Below, one piece after another: positions 34,647 to 45,061 of a DNA stretch of 64,000 nucleotides. The DNA is from Pelotomaculum thermopropionicum SI. GTDB taxonomy: Bacteria; Bacillota; Desulfotomaculia; Desulfotomaculales; Pelotomaculaceae. The stretch spans positions 1,674,001 to 1,738,000 of the forward strand of contig AP009389.1 of NCBI GenBank assembly GCA_000010565.1, in the 5' to 3' direction. How positions within the stretch are numbered: the stretch's first letter is position 1; every line of letters begins with the position of its first letter. The notes below the pieces were generated by a model, which was given only the letters and a program-made list of their open reading frames with translations, had not been told where the DNA came from and did no database searches. A program made the position numbers and the translations under genes.

Positions 34647-36650
34647 ATGGAAGTGCGGGTGGCCGCAAAAGCGGGTTTTTGCTTTGGCGTAAAAAGGGCC
34701 ATCGAAATAGCCATGGCCACCGTCCGGAACATGGCCGGTCCAATTTATTCCCTGGGCCCTTTAATTCATAATTCCCAAGTAGTTGAATACCTGGCAGCAA
34801 AAGGCATCAGGGAAATTAAAAGTATCGAAGGGATCGATGTGGGCACGCTGATTATCAGATCCCACGGCGTTGGCCCGGCATTGCTGGAAACGGCCCGTGC
34901 AAAAGGTTTAAATATTGTGGACGCTACCTGCCCCTTTGTCCGCAGGGCGCAGGTTCTGGCCCGCGACCTGATCGAAAAAGGCTATCAGGTAGTGGTGGTG
35001 GGTGACAGAGATCATCCCGAGGTAAAGGGTATTGTAGACTGGACCCGTGGCAGGGCCACAGTTATAGAAAACCCCGCCGAAGCTGCCTTAATTAAAAAAG
35101 AAAGCAAAATCGGGGTTGTAGCCCAGACCACGCAACCGCTGGAAAATTTTGAATCCGTCTTAAAAGTCTTAAGTGAGACGGGGGCGGAAATGAAGGTATG
35201 CAATACCATTTGCAATGCAACGGCAGAACGCCAGCAGGCCGCTCTGGATCTTGCCCGGCAGGCCGACGTAATGATCGTCGTCGGGGGTGCAAACAGCGCC
35301 AATACCAGAAAACTGGCCGACATCTGCCGCGAGTCGGGAACTCCTACTTATCACATAGAGACTGCTGGCGAACTGGATCCGGTCTGGTTCCGGGGAGCTA
35401 AGATAGCAGGACTGACGGCGGGAGCGTCCACACCTGACTGGATAATAGAGGAGGTAAAGAATCGAATGAGTGAAATTGAAGAAATGAACTGCCAGGAAGA
35501 AGGCATGAAAGAGGCAATGGAAGTCAAGGCAGTTCGCCATGGCCAGATCGTAAAAGGCACGGTAGTCCACGTTGGACCGGACGAGGTAATGGTGGACATT
35601 GGTGCCAAATCGGAAGGAGTTATCCCCTTAAGGGAGCTGTCCTGCTGTGAAATTGCCTCTCCCCAGGAAATTGTTAAAGTGGGAGATGAAATAGAAGTTT
35701 ATGTTCTGAAAGCAGAGGACAACGAGGGAAAACTAATTCTTTCTAAGGAAAAGGCCGATGCGGAAAAAGCCTGGGGCAGGCTGGAGGAAGCTTTAAACTC
35801 TGGCGAACCGGTTGAAGGGATCGTCCGGGAAGTGGTTAAAGGAGGGCTCTTGGTTGACGTCGGGGTGCGGGCCTTCCTGCCGGCCTCATTGGTGGAAAGA
35901 GGTTATGTGGAAGACCTCTCCAAATACCTCGGCCAGGTGGTGAAAGCCAGGGTAATCGAACTTAATCGCGGCAGAAAGAAGGTAATTCTGTCCCGGAAGG
36001 CAGTGCTGGAAGAAGAATATGCCAGGCTGCGCCAGGAAACTCTGGACACCCTCCAGGAAGGCCAGGTAGTAAAAGGCACCGTGCGCCGCCTGACGCAGTT
36101 CGGCGCTTTCGTTGATATTGGCGGAGTAGACGGGCTTTTGCATATCTCGGAAATGTCTTGGCACAGGATCAACCACCCCTCTGAAGTGGTCAAAGTGGGC
36201 GATGAACTTGAAATTATGGTGTTAAAATTAGACCGGGAGAACGAAAAAATTTCACTGGGCTTAAAACAGGTGCTCCCCAACCCGTGGGACAGCGTTCAGG
36301 AAAAATATCCGGTAGGCAGTATTGTCAAAGCTAAAGTGGTGCGGTTGGCTCCTTTCGGCGCCTTCGTCCAGCTTGAGCCCGGGGTGGAGGGCCTGGTTCA
36401 TATCTCCCATCTGGCGGACAGGCATGTGGTCAAGCCAGATGAAGTGGTCAGCGAAGGAGAAGAAGTAAACGTAAAGGTTCTGAGCGTCGACCAGGCCGAG
36501 AAGAGGATCCGCCTCTCCATTAGAGAAGTGGCCAGGGAAAAACAGGAAAAGGAATACCGTGAATACAACCAGAGCAAAGCTCAGCAAAATCCGGCTGATG
36601 TGGTAACCATTGGCGACATGGTGGGCGGCCTCTTTGAAGGCAAGGAGTAA
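34647..36650 (+). CDS. ispH: IspH fused to four ribosomal S1 domains
   Basis: Residues 1 to about 283 form 4-hydroxy-3-methylbut-2-enyl diphosphate reductase, the last step of the MEP isoprenoid route, with [4Fe-4S] ligands Cys12 (AGFCFGV), Cys95 (DATCPFV) and Cys189 (NTICNAT). From about 300 come four S1 RNA-binding domains, starting GQIVKGTVVHVGPDEVMVDI, GEPVEGIVREVVKGGLLVDV, GQVVKGTVRRLTQFGAFVDI and GSIVKAKVVRLAPFGAFVQL. This IspH-S1 fusion is known from clostridia. The S1 half probably serves as the ribosomal S1-like protein. There is no frameshift between the halves. ATG at 34647 follows GGTGATGAT. Confidence 0.95.
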   Translation: MEVRVAAKAGFCFGVKRAIEIAMATVRNMAGPIYSLGPLIHNSQVVEYLAAKGIREIKSIEGIDVGTLIIRSHGVGPALLETARAKGLNIVDATCPFVRRAQVLARDLIEKGYQVVVVGDRDHPEVKGIVDWTRGRATVIENPAEAALIKKESKIGVVAQTTQPLENFESVLKVLSETGAEMKVCNTICNATAERQQAALDLARQADVMIVVGGANSANTRKLADICRESGTPTYHIETAGELDPVWFRGAKIAGLTAGASTPDWIIEEVKNRMSEIEEMNCQEEGMKEAMEVKAVRHGQIVKGTVVHVGPDEVMVDIGAKSEGVIPLRELSCCEIASPQEIVKVGDEIEVYVLKAEDNEGKLILSKEKADAEKAWGRLEEALNSGEPVEGIVREVVKGGLLVDVGVRAFLPASLVERGYVEDLSKYLGQVVKARVIELNRGRKKVILSRKAVLEEEYARLRQETLDTLQEGQVVKGTVRRLTQFGAFVDIGGVDGLLHISEMSWHRINHPSEVVKVGDELEIMVLKLDRENEKISLGLKQVLPNPWDSVQEKYPVGSIVKAKVVRLAPFGAFVQLEPGVEGLVHISHLADRHVVKPDEVVSEGEEVNVKVLSVDQAEKRIRLSIREVAREKQEKEYREYNQSKAQQNPADVVTIGDMVGGLFEGKE

Positions 36651-36745
36651 TTATAATAAGTTTATTCCGGTTCCTTAAATGCAGATTGCCGGGCAGGGCG
36701 CCTTTTTGCAACGCCACGGCAGCGCGTGGCTCCCTAAATAAAACG

Positions 36746-36780
36746 ACAGCGGCTTTAAAGGCCGCTGTTTTTCTATTTTT
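36746..36780. terminator. Terminator between ispH/rpsA and aroA
   Basis: ACAGCGGC/GCCGCTGT, 8-bp stem, 7-base loop, followed on the plus strand by TTTTCTATTTTT. It ends the cmk operon and touches the stop of aroA on the other strand. A weaker T-rich stretch on the minus side may let it serve both. Confidence 0.8.
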
Positions 36781-38087
36781 CATTGCCAATCCACCATGAC
36801 TTTTGCCAGCAGGTCTGAAAAGCCGGGAAAAGAAACGCTTATGCATTCCGCCCCCCGCACAATGGTTTTTCCTTCGGCCAGCAAGCCGGCCACCGCGGCC
36901 GCCATAGCAATGCGATGATCACCGTGGCTTTCGCAAACACAACCTTTTAAGGCGCGGCTGCCGCGCACCAGCAGGCCGTCGGGCAGTTCCTCCACATCTG
37001 CGCCAAACTTTGCCAGCATACCGGCCACCGCCGCAATCCGGTCGCTCTCTTTAACCTTTAGCTCCGCTGCGTCACGGATTACTGTTTTACCTTCAGCCAA
37101 GGCGGCAGCTACTGCCAGGGCTGGCACCTCATCGATCAGACGGGGGATTATTTCCCCTCCAACAGCCGTACCGCAAAGCCTTCCGTTATAGCGAACCCTG
37201 ATATCGGCAACGGGCTCTTCTTCCTCCCGCAGGTTAAACAGCCTGATTTCCGCCCCCATGCTTGACAGAACTTCAATGATACCGATCCTGGTAGGATTGA
37301 CACCTACCCCGGTCAGGGTAAGGTCCGACCCCGGGATCAGGGAGGCAGCCACAAGCAAAAATGCGGCCGACGATATGTCCCCCGGAACTTTTACCTTCCT
37401 CCCGGTCAACCTTGGACGCCCTTTTACCGCCACAGTGCCCTCTGAAACTTCCACTCCTGCACCGAAAGCTCTAAGCATTCGTTCGGTATGATCCCTGGTG
37501 CGATACGCCTCCGTAACAGCTGTCACCCCGTCGGTAAACAGCCCCGCCAGCAGCACGGCCGACTTAACCTGGGCGCTGGCAACCGGCGATACAAAATTAA
37601 TCGGCCGCAAAGTGCCGCCCCTTACCGCCAGAGGAGCCAGGTTGCCGTTTTGTCTGCCGTCAATCTTTGCCCCCATTGAAATAAGCGGCCCCGTTACCCT
37701 GCCCATGGGACGGCGCCGCAGGGAGGAATCCCCGGTAATCACGCTAAAGAAAGGTTGCCCGGCCAGCACGCCCAAAATAAGCCTCATGGTGGTTCCTGAA
37801 TTGCCGGTATCCAGTACGTCCACAGGCTCGGACAGGCCGTCCAGGCCGCGCCCGCGCACCCTGACGGTATTATTATCCGGCCCATTTATTTCAACGCCCA
37901 GCTTCCTGAAACAGTCTATAGTGGAAAGGCAGTCTTCACCCGGCAGGAAATTTTCAATTATTGTTTCTCCACTTGCCAGAGCACCAAGCATAACTGCCCG
38001 GTGAGAAATCGACTTGTCGCCCGGAACGGCCACCGTTCCTCTCAGGCCGCGAGATTTTCCGACATGCAGGTCCAATTGGTTCACCAT
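36780..38087 (-). CDS. aroA: 3-phosphoshikimate 1-carboxyvinyltransferase (EPSP synthase)
   Basis: Sixth step of the shikimate pathway. 435 residues: GDKSISHRAVMLGALASGET, the LDTGNSGTTMRLI loop, SSLRRRPMGRV, KESDRIAAVAGML and SHGDHRIAMAAAVAGL. It starts at ATG 38087, 18 bases after the tyrA stop, and is the last gene of the aroF-tyrA-aroA operon. Confidence 0.96.
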   Translation of the reverse strand: MVNQLDLHVGKSRGLRGTVAVPGDKSISHRAVMLGALASGETIIENFLPGEDCLSTIDCFRKLGVEINGPDNNTVRVRGRGLDGLSEPVDVLDTGNSGTTMRLILGVLAGQPFFSVITGDSSLRRRPMGRVTGPLISMGAKIDGRQNGNLAPLAVRGGTLRPINFVSPVASAQVKSAVLLAGLFTDGVTAVTEAYRTRDHTERMLRAFGAGVEVSEGTVAVKGRPRLTGRKVKVPGDISSAAFLLVAASLIPGSDLTLTGVGVNPTRIGIIEVLSSMGAEIRLFNLREEEEPVADIRVRYNGRLCGTAVGGEIIPRLIDEVPALAVAAALAEGKTVIRDAAELKVKESDRIAAVAGMLAKFGADVEELPDGLLVRGSRALKGCVCESHGDHRIAMAAAVAGLLAEGKTIVRGAECISVSFPGFSDLLAKVMVDWQ

Positions 38088-38105
38088 CCTTCGATCTTGA
38101 AAACG

Positions 38106-39209
38106 CTATCTCTTCCTTACCGTATACCCTTTCTCCTTAAGCAAGCGGTAAGAGCCTTCCTGCTCACTTTCGGTTGCAAAGCCCACCCTCACGGTACCGC
38201 CCTCACCTTCGCGCACTCTGAGAATCTCTATATCGGTAATATTTATGCCGGCTCCGGCCAGGTGTGCCGTCAGCCTGGCCAGTGCACCAGGCTGATCGGG
38301 AATTGCCGCCACTATTTCAAACAGGCAGGGCAGATAACCCTTGCTTCTGGCCGGAAGGCCGGAGCGGACCCGCCTGGCTTCCTCCAGTTTAGACAGGACG
38401 TAACCGGTTTGATCATGTGCGATTGCGCTTTCAAAAAGGTCCAGTTCAGTCCGGAAACGCCGGATCATATGAAGAAGCCGCTCCCTGTTGGCCATAAAGA
38501 TGTCCCTCCACATTGCCGGATTGCCGGCGGCTATGCGGGTGGTATCCCGGAACCCCCCTGCAGCCAATGGCAGAATTTCATTGCTTTCCGGCATCTGGCT
38601 GATGGTGTTGACCAGCACGGCCGCCAGGAAATGAGGAAGGTGGCTAACCGCCGCAACGGCCAGGTCGTGCCGGTCCGGATCCATCTCAATGACCTTCGCG
38701 CCTATCCCCGCGACCAGCCTCTTCACTGCCTCCAGGGCGTGAGCACCGGTTCTGGCGGTAGGTGTGATTAAATAATAGGCGTTTTCAAATAAATAGGGGT
38801 CCGCTCCGGCCACACCGCTACGTTCTGAACCGGCCATTGGATGACCGCCAACAAAGCTTATTCCGGAGCATACCAGTTCTTCAGCCTGATAGACAATCCC
38901 GGCTTTGACGCTTCCCACATCGGTTATTACCGACCCCGGTGAAAGATGGGGCAAAATCTCCTTTAGCACCGGGATGGTAACACTGACCGGCGTGGCAATA
39001 ATCACCAGATCGGCTCCGGCCACCCCGTCAGCAGGCTTTTCCTTAAAATAATGCACAGCGCCCATCTCTACAGCAAGCCGCAGGTTTTCAAGCCGGGAGC
39101 CCGTTCCCACAACCTCCCGGGCCAGGCCGCGAGCACAGATGGCCATTCCCAGGGAGCCCCCGATAAGACCGACTCCTACAATGGCCACCCGGTTAAACTC
39201 AGGACTCAA
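38106..39209 (-). CDS. tyrA: Prephenate dehydrogenase with C-terminal ACT domain
   Basis: Converts prephenate to 4-hydroxyphenylpyruvate for tyrosine. The nucleotide site [17 protein letters not shown] lies at the N-terminus. [32 protein letters not shown] and a final ACT domain ([20 protein letters not shown]) follow. A longer open frame extends upstream inside aroF. TTG at 39209 has GGGGAGGAAG upstream and overlaps the aroF TGA by four bases (TTGA), so it is the better start, giving about 367 residues. Confidence 0.92.
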   Translation of the reverse strand: MSPEFNRVAIVGVGLIGGSLGMAICARGLAREVVGTGSRLENLRLAVEMGAVHYFKEKPADGVAGADLVIIATPVSVTIPVLKEILPHLSPGSVITDVGSVKAGIVYQAEELVCSGISFVGGHPMAGSERSGVAGADPYLFENAYYLITPTARTGAHALEAVKRLVAGIGAKVIEMDPDRHDLAVAAVSHLPHFLAAVLVNTISQMPESNEILPLAAGGFRDTTRIAAGNPAMWRDIFMANRERLLHMIRRFRTELDLFESAIAHDQTGYVLSKLEEARRVRSGLPARSKGYLPCLFEIVAAIPDQPGALARLTAHLAGAGINITDIEILRVREGEGGTVRVGFATESEQEGSYRLLKEKGYTVRKR

Positions 39210-40222
39210 CCCATCTTCCTCCCCATTACCGCCGCGATTTGCCTTAAATCGTCCATCATGGCCGAAAAGTTTTCGGGAGTAAGCGACTGGGGACCGTCGC
39301 AAAGGGCTTCGGCAGGATTAGGGTGGACCTCCACCAGCAGTCCGTCGGCACCGGCAGCTATGGCCGCCCTGGCCATGGCCGGGACGAACCGCCATTTTCC
39401 TATGGCATGACTCGGATCAACAATAACAGGCAGGTGTGAAAGGTGTTTCACCGCTGGTACGGCAGTAAGGTCCAGGGTATTTCTGGTAAAATTATCAAAG
39501 CTGCGGATACCCCTTTCACAAAGAATGACATTGTAGTTGCCGCCGGCCATGATATATTCCGCCGCCATCAGCCATTCCTCAATTGTGGCCGACGGTCCCC
39601 TCTTCAATAAAACCGGTTTGTCTACTTTGGCAACTTCTTTTAATAAAAAGAAATTTTGCATGTTACGGGCACCTATTTGCAGGACATCGGCATATTCAGC
39701 AACCATGGGCAGGGTCCGGGCATCCATTACCTCGGTTACAACGAGAAGCCCGGTTGCCTCCCTGGCTTCGGCCAGGATCTTTAAGCCTTCTTCCTCCAGC
39801 CCGTGGAAGGAATAAGGAGAAGTTCTCGGTTTGAAGGCCCCGCCCCTGAGCATTGTTGCCCCTGCCTCTTTGACCAGCCGGGCCGTGCTTAACAGTTGCT
39901 CCCTGTTTTCCACCGCACACGGGCCGGCCATAACATGAACGGCATTGCCGCCTATTTCAAGATCTCCTACCCTTACCACCGTTCCTTCTTCGTGGAAGGT
40001 TCTGCTGGCAAGCTTATACGGCTGAAGGATGGGAACAACCTTTTCCACTCCGGGCATGGCCTCCAGGCCCAGATCGCCAAGGCGGGTTTTATCTCCAATA
40101 GCGCCTATAATGGTGCGCTCAACACCCTGCGAAAGATGAATTTTAAAACCATTCTTTTCCAGCCTTAAAAGCACCGCTTCAATATCATCTTCACTGGCCT
40201 TATGGCTCATTACCACAATCAT
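39206..40222 (-). CDS. aroF: 3-deoxy-7-phosphoheptulonate synthase (DAHP synthase, type I-beta)
   Basis: Condenses phosphoenolpyruvate and erythrose 4-phosphate, entry to aromatic synthesis. 338 residues: the N-terminal ferredoxin-like regulatory domain ([17 protein letters not shown]) of the Thermotoga-type enzymes, then the barrel with [54 protein letters not shown] and [10 protein letters not shown]. It is first in the aroF-tyrA-aroA operon, behind a leader with a terminator. Confidence 0.95.
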   Translation of the reverse strand: MIVVMSHKASEDDIEAVLLRLEKNGFKIHLSQGVERTIIGAIGDKTRLGDLGLEAMPGVEKVVPILQPYKLASRTFHEEGTVVRVGDLEIGGNAVHVMAGPCAVENREQLLSTARLVKEAGATMLRGGAFKPRTSPYSFHGLEEEGLKILAEAREATGLLVVTEVMDARTLPMVAEYADVLQIGARNMQNFFLLKEVAKVDKPVLLKRGPSATIEEWLMAAEYIMAGGNYNVILCERGIRSFDNFTRNTLDLTAVPAVKHLSHLPVIVDPSHAIGKWRFVPAMARAAIAAGADGLLVEVHPNPAEALCDGPQSLTPENFSAMMDDLRQIAAVMGRKMG

Positions 40223-40287
40223 CTTTTAATAGAAACCTCCCCTTGCTACGGAAACGCCGTTTTGAGTATTATAATCTCCCTAATGAC

Positions 40288-40312
40288 AAAAAAGCACTCC
40301 CCACGAGGAGTG
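40288..40312 (-). terminator. Terminator in the aroF leader, possible attenuator
   Basis: On the minus strand CACTCC/GGAGTG (6-base loop) then C and six T residues, ending 66 bases before the aroF ATG and about 165 bases after the operon promoter. A terminator inside a leader implies controlled readthrough. No T-box consensus and no TRAP-like GAG series was found. An 11-base direct repeat, GGCAGGACGGT, occurs twice in the leader. Confidence 0.6.
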
Positions 40313-40458
40313 TTCAACAATCCCGTAAATACATGCATTCAGCCTCCCCTACCGTCCTGCCGCCCTTCTTTTTGAGCATCCCCGGTGTACCTGCCGTTGC
40401 CCTCCCCGGAGCTAAAAACCGTCCTGCCTGATTAACTAAAATAAATAAATTTTTTATT

Positions 40459-40487
40459 ATCTTAGCATATAAATTATAAAATGGCAA
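40459..40487 (-). promoter_or_regulatory. Sigma-A promoter of the aroF-tyrA-aroA operon
   Basis: TTGCCA, 17 bases, TAAGAT on the minus strand, about 45 bases past the end of trpA. It is followed by a leader of about 230 bases. There is no strong terminator between trpA and this promoter, so trp readthrough into aro is also possible. Confidence 0.6.
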
Positions 40488-40531
40488 CGATTGTCGCCGC
40501 CTGAAAAACAAGCCATAAAAGCTTTAAGCTG

Positions 40532-41353
40532 CTAGAAAGATCCCTTCAGGCTGTCAAGCGCTGCCCTGATCCGGGCAACCAGTTGTCCTGCCGCCAGCCC
40601 TGCTGCTGCAGCATCGCTGCATTCTGCAACTGCTTTTACCAGAGCACTTCCTACCACCACCGCATCACAATATGCGGAAGCCTTTAGCGCCTGTTCCGGG
40701 CCTGATATGCCGAACCCCAGGGCCAGCGGCAGGGCGGTATAACGGCGCACCCTTCCCGTAAAAGCGGCGAGATCCGTGTCAATTTCCCTTCTTGCCCCGG
40801 TTACCCCTGTCACGGAGATGCAGTAAATAAAGCCGCTGGCCTCTGCTGCAATTTTCATCAGCCTTCTGTCCGGAGTGACGGGCGCAACAAGGTAAATAAG
40901 GTCCATTCCTTTTTCCGTTGCCGCTTCCCGCAGCGGCCGAGTTTCTTCATAGGGCAGGTCGGGCACTATCAGGCCGTCCACACCTGCAACTGAAGCTGCG
41001 GCCGCAAACTGCCGTATCCCAAATCTATAGATGGGATTGTAGTAACCCATCAGGAGCAGGGGTTTTGTACATACTTTTTTAATTTCCCTTACGGCTTCGA
41101 GAATCCCGGGCAGGGTTGCGCCGGCGGCCAGCGCCCGGGCGGAAGCCATCTGGATTACCGGCCCGTCGGCTATGGGATCGGAGAAAGGAATCCCCAGTTC
41201 AATCAGATCCGCCCCTGCTTCTGCCACGTGCCGTACAATCTCCACCGTGCCTGCCAGGCCGGGATCGCCCGCGGTGATAAAAGCAATCAGCCCTTTTTTT
41301 CCTGCTGCACGCAAATTCTCCAGACATTTTGCAATCCTGCTCCGCCCGGTCAT
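40532..41353 (-). CDS. trpA: Tryptophan synthase alpha chain
   Basis: Cleaves indole-3-glycerol phosphate to indole. 273 residues: [35 protein letters not shown] with the catalytic Glu and Asp, [13 protein letters not shown] and [12 protein letters not shown]. It overlaps the end of trpB by 4 bases. Last gene of trpEGDCBA. Confidence 0.96.
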   Translation of the reverse strand: MTGRSRIAKCLENLRAAGKKGLIAFITAGDPGLAGTVEIVRHVAEAGADLIELGIPFSDPIADGPVIQMASARALAAGATLPGILEAVREIKKVCTKPLLLMGYYNPIYRFGIRQFAAAASVAGVDGLIVPDLPYEETRPLREAATEKGMDLIYLVAPVTPDRRLMKIAAEASGFIYCISVTGVTGARREIDTDLAAFTGRVRRYTALPLALGFGISGPEQALKASAYCDAVVVGSALVKAVAECSDAAAAGLAAGQLVARIRAALDSLKGSF

Positions 41354-42564
41354 ACACTTACCCCCCGGGCACCTGCAACCACAGGAATATCCTTGTCTCC
41401 CCGTCCAGAAAGATTTACCAGGATCACTTCTTCCTTCGCGAGATCCGGTGCCAGCCGCACCGCCTCAGCCAGGGCATGGGCGCTTTCCAGGGCAGGTATA
41501 ATCCCGTCGGTCCGGCAAAGCAACCTGAAAGCCTCCAGTGCCTCAGCATCGGTGGCCGACGTGTATTCAACCCGGCCCGTATCCTTCATGCAGGCATGCT
41601 CCGGCCCCACACCGGGGTAATCCAGCCCGGCCGCTATGGAATGGGCGCACTTGACCTGGCCATCTTTGTCCTGCAGGATGTAACTCAGCGACCCGTGCAG
41701 TATCCCGGGGCTGCCTCTGTTCAAGGTGGCAGCGTGCTCTTCACCGTCCAGACCCCGGCCGGCTGCTTCGACTCCAATTAGCCTGACCTGACGATCAGCA
41801 AGAAAAGGATGGAAAATGCCAATGGCATTGCTTCCCCCGCCCACACAGGCAACCACGTAATCGGGCAGACGGCCTGCCTGCTCCAGCACCTGACTTTTTG
41901 CCTCAATCCCGATTATTGACTGGAAGTCCCTGACCATGGCCGGGTAGGGATGGGGACCGGCTGCCGAACCGATTAAATAGTAAGTGTTTCTCACATTTGT
42001 CACCCAGTCGCGAAGAGCCTCGTTCATTGCTTCCTTCAAAGTTCTGCTTCCGGCCGACACGGGAATTACCCGGGCCCCCAGAAGCTTCATTCTGTAAACG
42101 TTAAGTTCCTGCCGCCTGATGTCCTCTTCACCCATGTAGACTGCACATTCAAATCCAAACAGGGCTGCTGCCGTGGCGGCGGCCACCCCGTGCTGGCCCG
42201 CCCCTGTTTCGGCAATTATCCTTCTCTTGCCCATTCGGCGGGCCAGCAGGATCTGCCCGATAGTATTGTTTATCTTATGGGCCCCGGTATGGTTTAGGTC
42301 CTCCCGCTTCAGGTAAATCCTCGCTCCGCCGCAGTATTCCGTCAGCCCCCGGGCAAAGTAAAGCGGGGAAGGTCTTCCCACATAATGCCTGAGATAATAA
42401 TTAAGTTCGCCTTGAAATTCCGGATCATTTTTGTAAAAATGGTAAGCTCCTTCCAGTTCCTCCAGGGCCGGCATCAGCGTCTCCGGCACAAAACGCCCCC
42501 CGTAGGCCCCGAAATAACCCCTTTCATCCGGCATTTCTTTATAAACGTCGGCCAATTCAAACAC
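41350..42564 (-). CDS. trpB: Tryptophan synthase beta chain
   Basis: PLP enzyme that joins indole and serine. 404 residues: [20 protein letters not shown], the PLP-lysine region [33 protein letters not shown] and [15 protein letters not shown]. It overlaps trpC by 8 bases upstream and trpA by 4 bases downstream. TrpB1-type, matching the adjacent trpA. Confidence 0.97.
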   Translation of the reverse strand: MFELADVYKEMPDERGYFGAYGGRFVPETLMPALEELEGAYHFYKNDPEFQGELNYYLRHYVGRPSPLYFARGLTEYCGGARIYLKREDLNHTGAHKINNTIGQILLARRMGKRRIIAETGAGQHGVAAATAAALFGFECAVYMGEEDIRRQELNVYRMKLLGARVIPVSAGSRTLKEAMNEALRDWVTNVRNTYYLIGSAAGPHPYPAMVRDFQSIIGIEAKSQVLEQAGRLPDYVVACVGGGSNAIGIFHPFLADRQVRLIGVEAAGRGLDGEEHAATLNRGSPGILHGSLSYILQDKDGQVKCAHSIAAGLDYPGVGPEHACMKDTGRVEYTSATDAEALEAFRLLCRTDGIIPALESAHALAEAVRLAPDLAKEEVILVNLSGRGDKDIPVVAGARGVSV

Positions 42565-43336
42565 AACCTTTCAGCTCTTTTAATGCCCTGCCCGGGTCGG
42601 GGCGGCAAACCAGGGCCTCACCCACCAGTGCGGCATGCACCCCGCACTCCTTCAGCATCTCAATATCATTGCGGCTTCTTATACCGCTTTCAGACACCAC
42701 GGTAACCTTCTGCCCATCTATCAGCTTTGAAAGAGTAAGCGTTTTGTTCAAATCAGTTTTAAAAGTGCCAAGGTCGCGGTTGTTAATGCCGATAATTTCC
42801 GCCCCTGCGGAAAGTGAGCGGTAAAGCTCTGCCTCAGTATGGACCTCTATCAGGCAAGACATCCCCAGTTCGTCTGCAAGGGCCTTTAATTCGGCGAGTT
42901 GTCCCCCTTGTAGAACGGCAGCAATTAAGAGCACGGCATCGGCACCCAAAACGCGGGACTCAAAAATCTGGTACGGGTCAATAATAAAATCCTTTCTTAA
43001 AACGGGAAGTGCCGTCTCCGACCTTACCGAAACGAGGTCGGAAGGACGGCCCAGAAAAAACCTCTCCTCGGTAAGCACCGATATTGCCGCTGCCCCTGCC
43101 TCACCGTACTCCTGCGCCATTCTGAGCGGGTCAAGATTTTTATTTAAAATCCCTTTTAGCGGCGAAGCCCTTTTTACCTCGGCAATGATTGTAACCTGCC
43201 CCGGCCGGCGCAGGGCGGAAGCCAGCGGCCGCGAAGGCAAATTTCCGGTCATTAGTTCTTTTAAGCGCTCAACAGGCAGCAACTTTTTCTGTCCGGCCAG
43301 ATCCGCCTTTTTGCAAGCAATGATCTTATTGATCAC
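42557..43336 (-). CDS. trpC: Indole-3-glycerol phosphate synthase
   Basis: Ring closure to indole-3-glycerol phosphate. About 259 residues: [46 protein letters not shown] and [14 protein letters not shown]. The frame is open upstream, but the GTG at 43336 has GGAGG 10 bases before it and overlaps the trpD stop as GTGA, so it is the likely start. It passes directly to trpB; the usual trpF is missing between them. Confidence 0.94.
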   Translation of the reverse strand: MINKIIACKKADLAGQKKLLPVERLKELMTGNLPSRPLASALRRPGQVTIIAEVKRASPLKGILNKNLDPLRMAQEYGEAGAAAISVLTEERFFLGRPSDLVSVRSETALPVLRKDFIIDPYQIFESRVLGADAVLLIAAVLQGGQLAELKALADELGMSCLIEVHTEAELYRSLSAGAEIIGINNRDLGTFKTDLNKTLTLSKLIDGQKVTVVSESGIRSRNDIEMLKECGVHAALVGEALVCRPDPGRALKELKGCV

Positions 43337-44370
43337 CGGACGGCCGCCTCCCCGCAACTCAGGTTGCCGGTAAATTCAACCAGTTCCCTCAGCTTGGCAA
43401 CGGCTAAACCTGAGTCTATGCTTAAAGCAGCAATTTCCAGGCCTTCTGCAATATTCCTGGCCTTTCCCCCGGCAACCAATCCCAGGGCAGCATTCAATAC
43501 TACCACATCCCGGCGCGCTCCCCTTTCCCCTTCCAGGATTTTCAGGGCTATCGCAGCATTTTCCCGGGGCGTCCCGCCGGCCAGAACGGATACCGGTGCA
43601 TATCTAAAGCCGAACCTGGCAGGGTCCAGCAAACCTCTACGGACCGAGCCGTTTCTCACCTCGCACAAAATTGAAGGGCCGGCCAGAGAGATTTCATCCA
43701 GACCACCGGCACCATGCACCACAAAGGCGCGGCTTACACCCAGCCTGGCCAGCACCTTTGCCAGCATTTCGGCCAGAAAAGGGCTGTAAACACCCAACAC
43801 CTGGGCATTTGCCCCGGCCGGGTTGGTAAGCGGCCCCAGGATGTTAAAAACGGTGCGGATTCCAATCTCCCGGCGCGGGCCGGCAACATACCCCATAGAA
43901 CGGTGCAGGAGCGGTGCGAAAAGAAAGGCCATGCCCACCATATTAAGACATTCCTCAACGGCCTCCCGGTCAAGGTCAACCCTCACCCCCAGTTCCTCCA
44001 GAACATCCGCGCTGCCGCAACGGCTGGACACAGAACGGTTTCCGTGTTTTGCCACGGGCACCCCAGCCCCTGCCACCACAAAGGCAGCAGCGGTTGAAAT
44101 ATTAAATGTGCCGGCCCCGTCTCCCCCTGTACCGCATGTATCAACCAGAACAGGATGTTTTGATTTTACGCGAGTTGATTTCTGCCTCATAACCCTGGCA
44201 AAACCGGTAATCTCATCCACCGTCTCACCTTTCAGGCGCATGGCTGTGAGCAGCGAGGCAATTTGGGCAGGGCTGGCCCCGCCCTCCATAATTTGTTCCA
44301 TTACCGCACCGGCCTCTTCTTCAGATAAATGCTGGCCTGATACCACCTTTTTAATGGCATTTTTAATCAC
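43333..44370 (-). CDS. trpD: Anthranilate phosphoribosyltransferase
   Basis: Transfers phosphoribose to anthranilate. 345 residues: VDTCGTGGDGAGTFNISTAA, KHGNRSVSSRCGSADVLEEL, GPLTNPAGANAQVLGVY and HGAGGLDEISL. Monofunctional, not fused to trpG. It starts 55 bases after the end of trpG. Confidence 0.96.
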   Translation of the reverse strand: MIKNAIKKVVSGQHLSEEEAGAVMEQIMEGGASPAQIASLLTAMRLKGETVDEITGFARVMRQKSTRVKSKHPVLVDTCGTGGDGAGTFNISTAAAFVVAGAGVPVAKHGNRSVSSRCGSADVLEELGVRVDLDREAVEECLNMVGMAFLFAPLLHRSMGYVAGPRREIGIRTVFNILGPLTNPAGANAQVLGVYSPFLAEMLAKVLARLGVSRAFVVHGAGGLDEISLAGPSILCEVRNGSVRRGLLDPARFGFRYAPVSVLAGGTPRENAAIALKILEGERGARRDVVVLNAALGLVAGGKARNIAEGLEIAALSIDSGLAVAKLRELVEFTGNLSCGEAAVR

Positions 44371-44424
44371 TCGGCTCTCCTCCTCTCAGCTTGCTCTGCT
44401 TTACTTTAAGCTACAAACGAAAAT

Positions 44425-44991
44425 TTAACCCTGTCTCAAGAAGTTCTCCAGTATTTTGTACCCATGCTCGCTCATGATCGATTCCGGGTGAAACTGGACT
44501 CCTGCTACCGGGTAGCGCCTGTGGCATATTCCCATAATCTCGCCATCCCCGGTCCAGGCGGTCACCTCAAGGCAATCCGGAATGCATTCCGGATCCAAAA
44601 TAAGGGAATGGTACCTGACGGCATAAAAAGGAGAGGGTACGCCCCGAAAAATCGACCTGCCGCTGTGGTGGACAAGGGATGTTTTCCCGTGCATCACTTT
44701 TCCCGCCTGCACCACCTTGCCGCCAAAAGCCTGCCCAATGGCCTGATGGCCCAGGCAAACGCCAAGGATGGGTATCACCCCTGCAAAACGGCTGATTACC
44801 GGCAGGGAAATTCCTGCCTTGCTGGGAGTACACGGACCGGGGGAAATGACAATATACTCCGGTTTAAGACTATTAATTTTGTCACAGGTAATCCTGTCGT
44901 TCCGGCAGACCAGCACCTTTTCGCCCAGTTCGGCAAAATACTGTGCCAGGTTGTAAGTAAAAGAATCGTAATTGTCAATTACCAAAACCAT
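44425..44991 (-). CDS. trpG: Anthranilate synthase glutamine amidotransferase subunit
   Basis: Supplies ammonia to TrpE; may also serve PabB. About 188 residues: [47 protein letters not shown] with the catalytic Cys, and [14 protein letters not shown] with His and Glu. Start chosen at 44991, which has GGAGAGG 7 bases upstream, rather than an ATG 11 codons earlier. Confidence 0.95.
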   Translation of the reverse strand: MVLVIDNYDSFTYNLAQYFAELGEKVLVCRNDRITCDKINSLKPEYIVISPGPCTPSKAGISLPVISRFAGVIPILGVCLGHQAIGQAFGGKVVQAGKVMHGKTSLVHHSGRSIFRGVPSPFYAVRYHSLILDPECIPDCLEVTAWTGDGEIMGICHRRYPVAGVQFHPESIMSEHGYKILENFLRQG

Positions 44992-45061
44992 CGCAAAACC
45001 TCTCCAGCAGATGAGATGTATCATAATTGGTTAAACAGTAAAAGTCATGTGGACGGCCCTG

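Noticed and set aside
40223-40458. T-box riboswitch in the aroF leader
   Set aside because: The conserved T-box antiterminator sequence is absent and the leader is short; only the terminator supports attenuation.
40314-40511. 65-codon frame across the aroF promoter and leader
   Set aside because: It begins upstream of the likely transcription start and overlaps the -10/-35 elements. Only a shorter leader peptide inside it is conceivable, and that has no good ribosome site.
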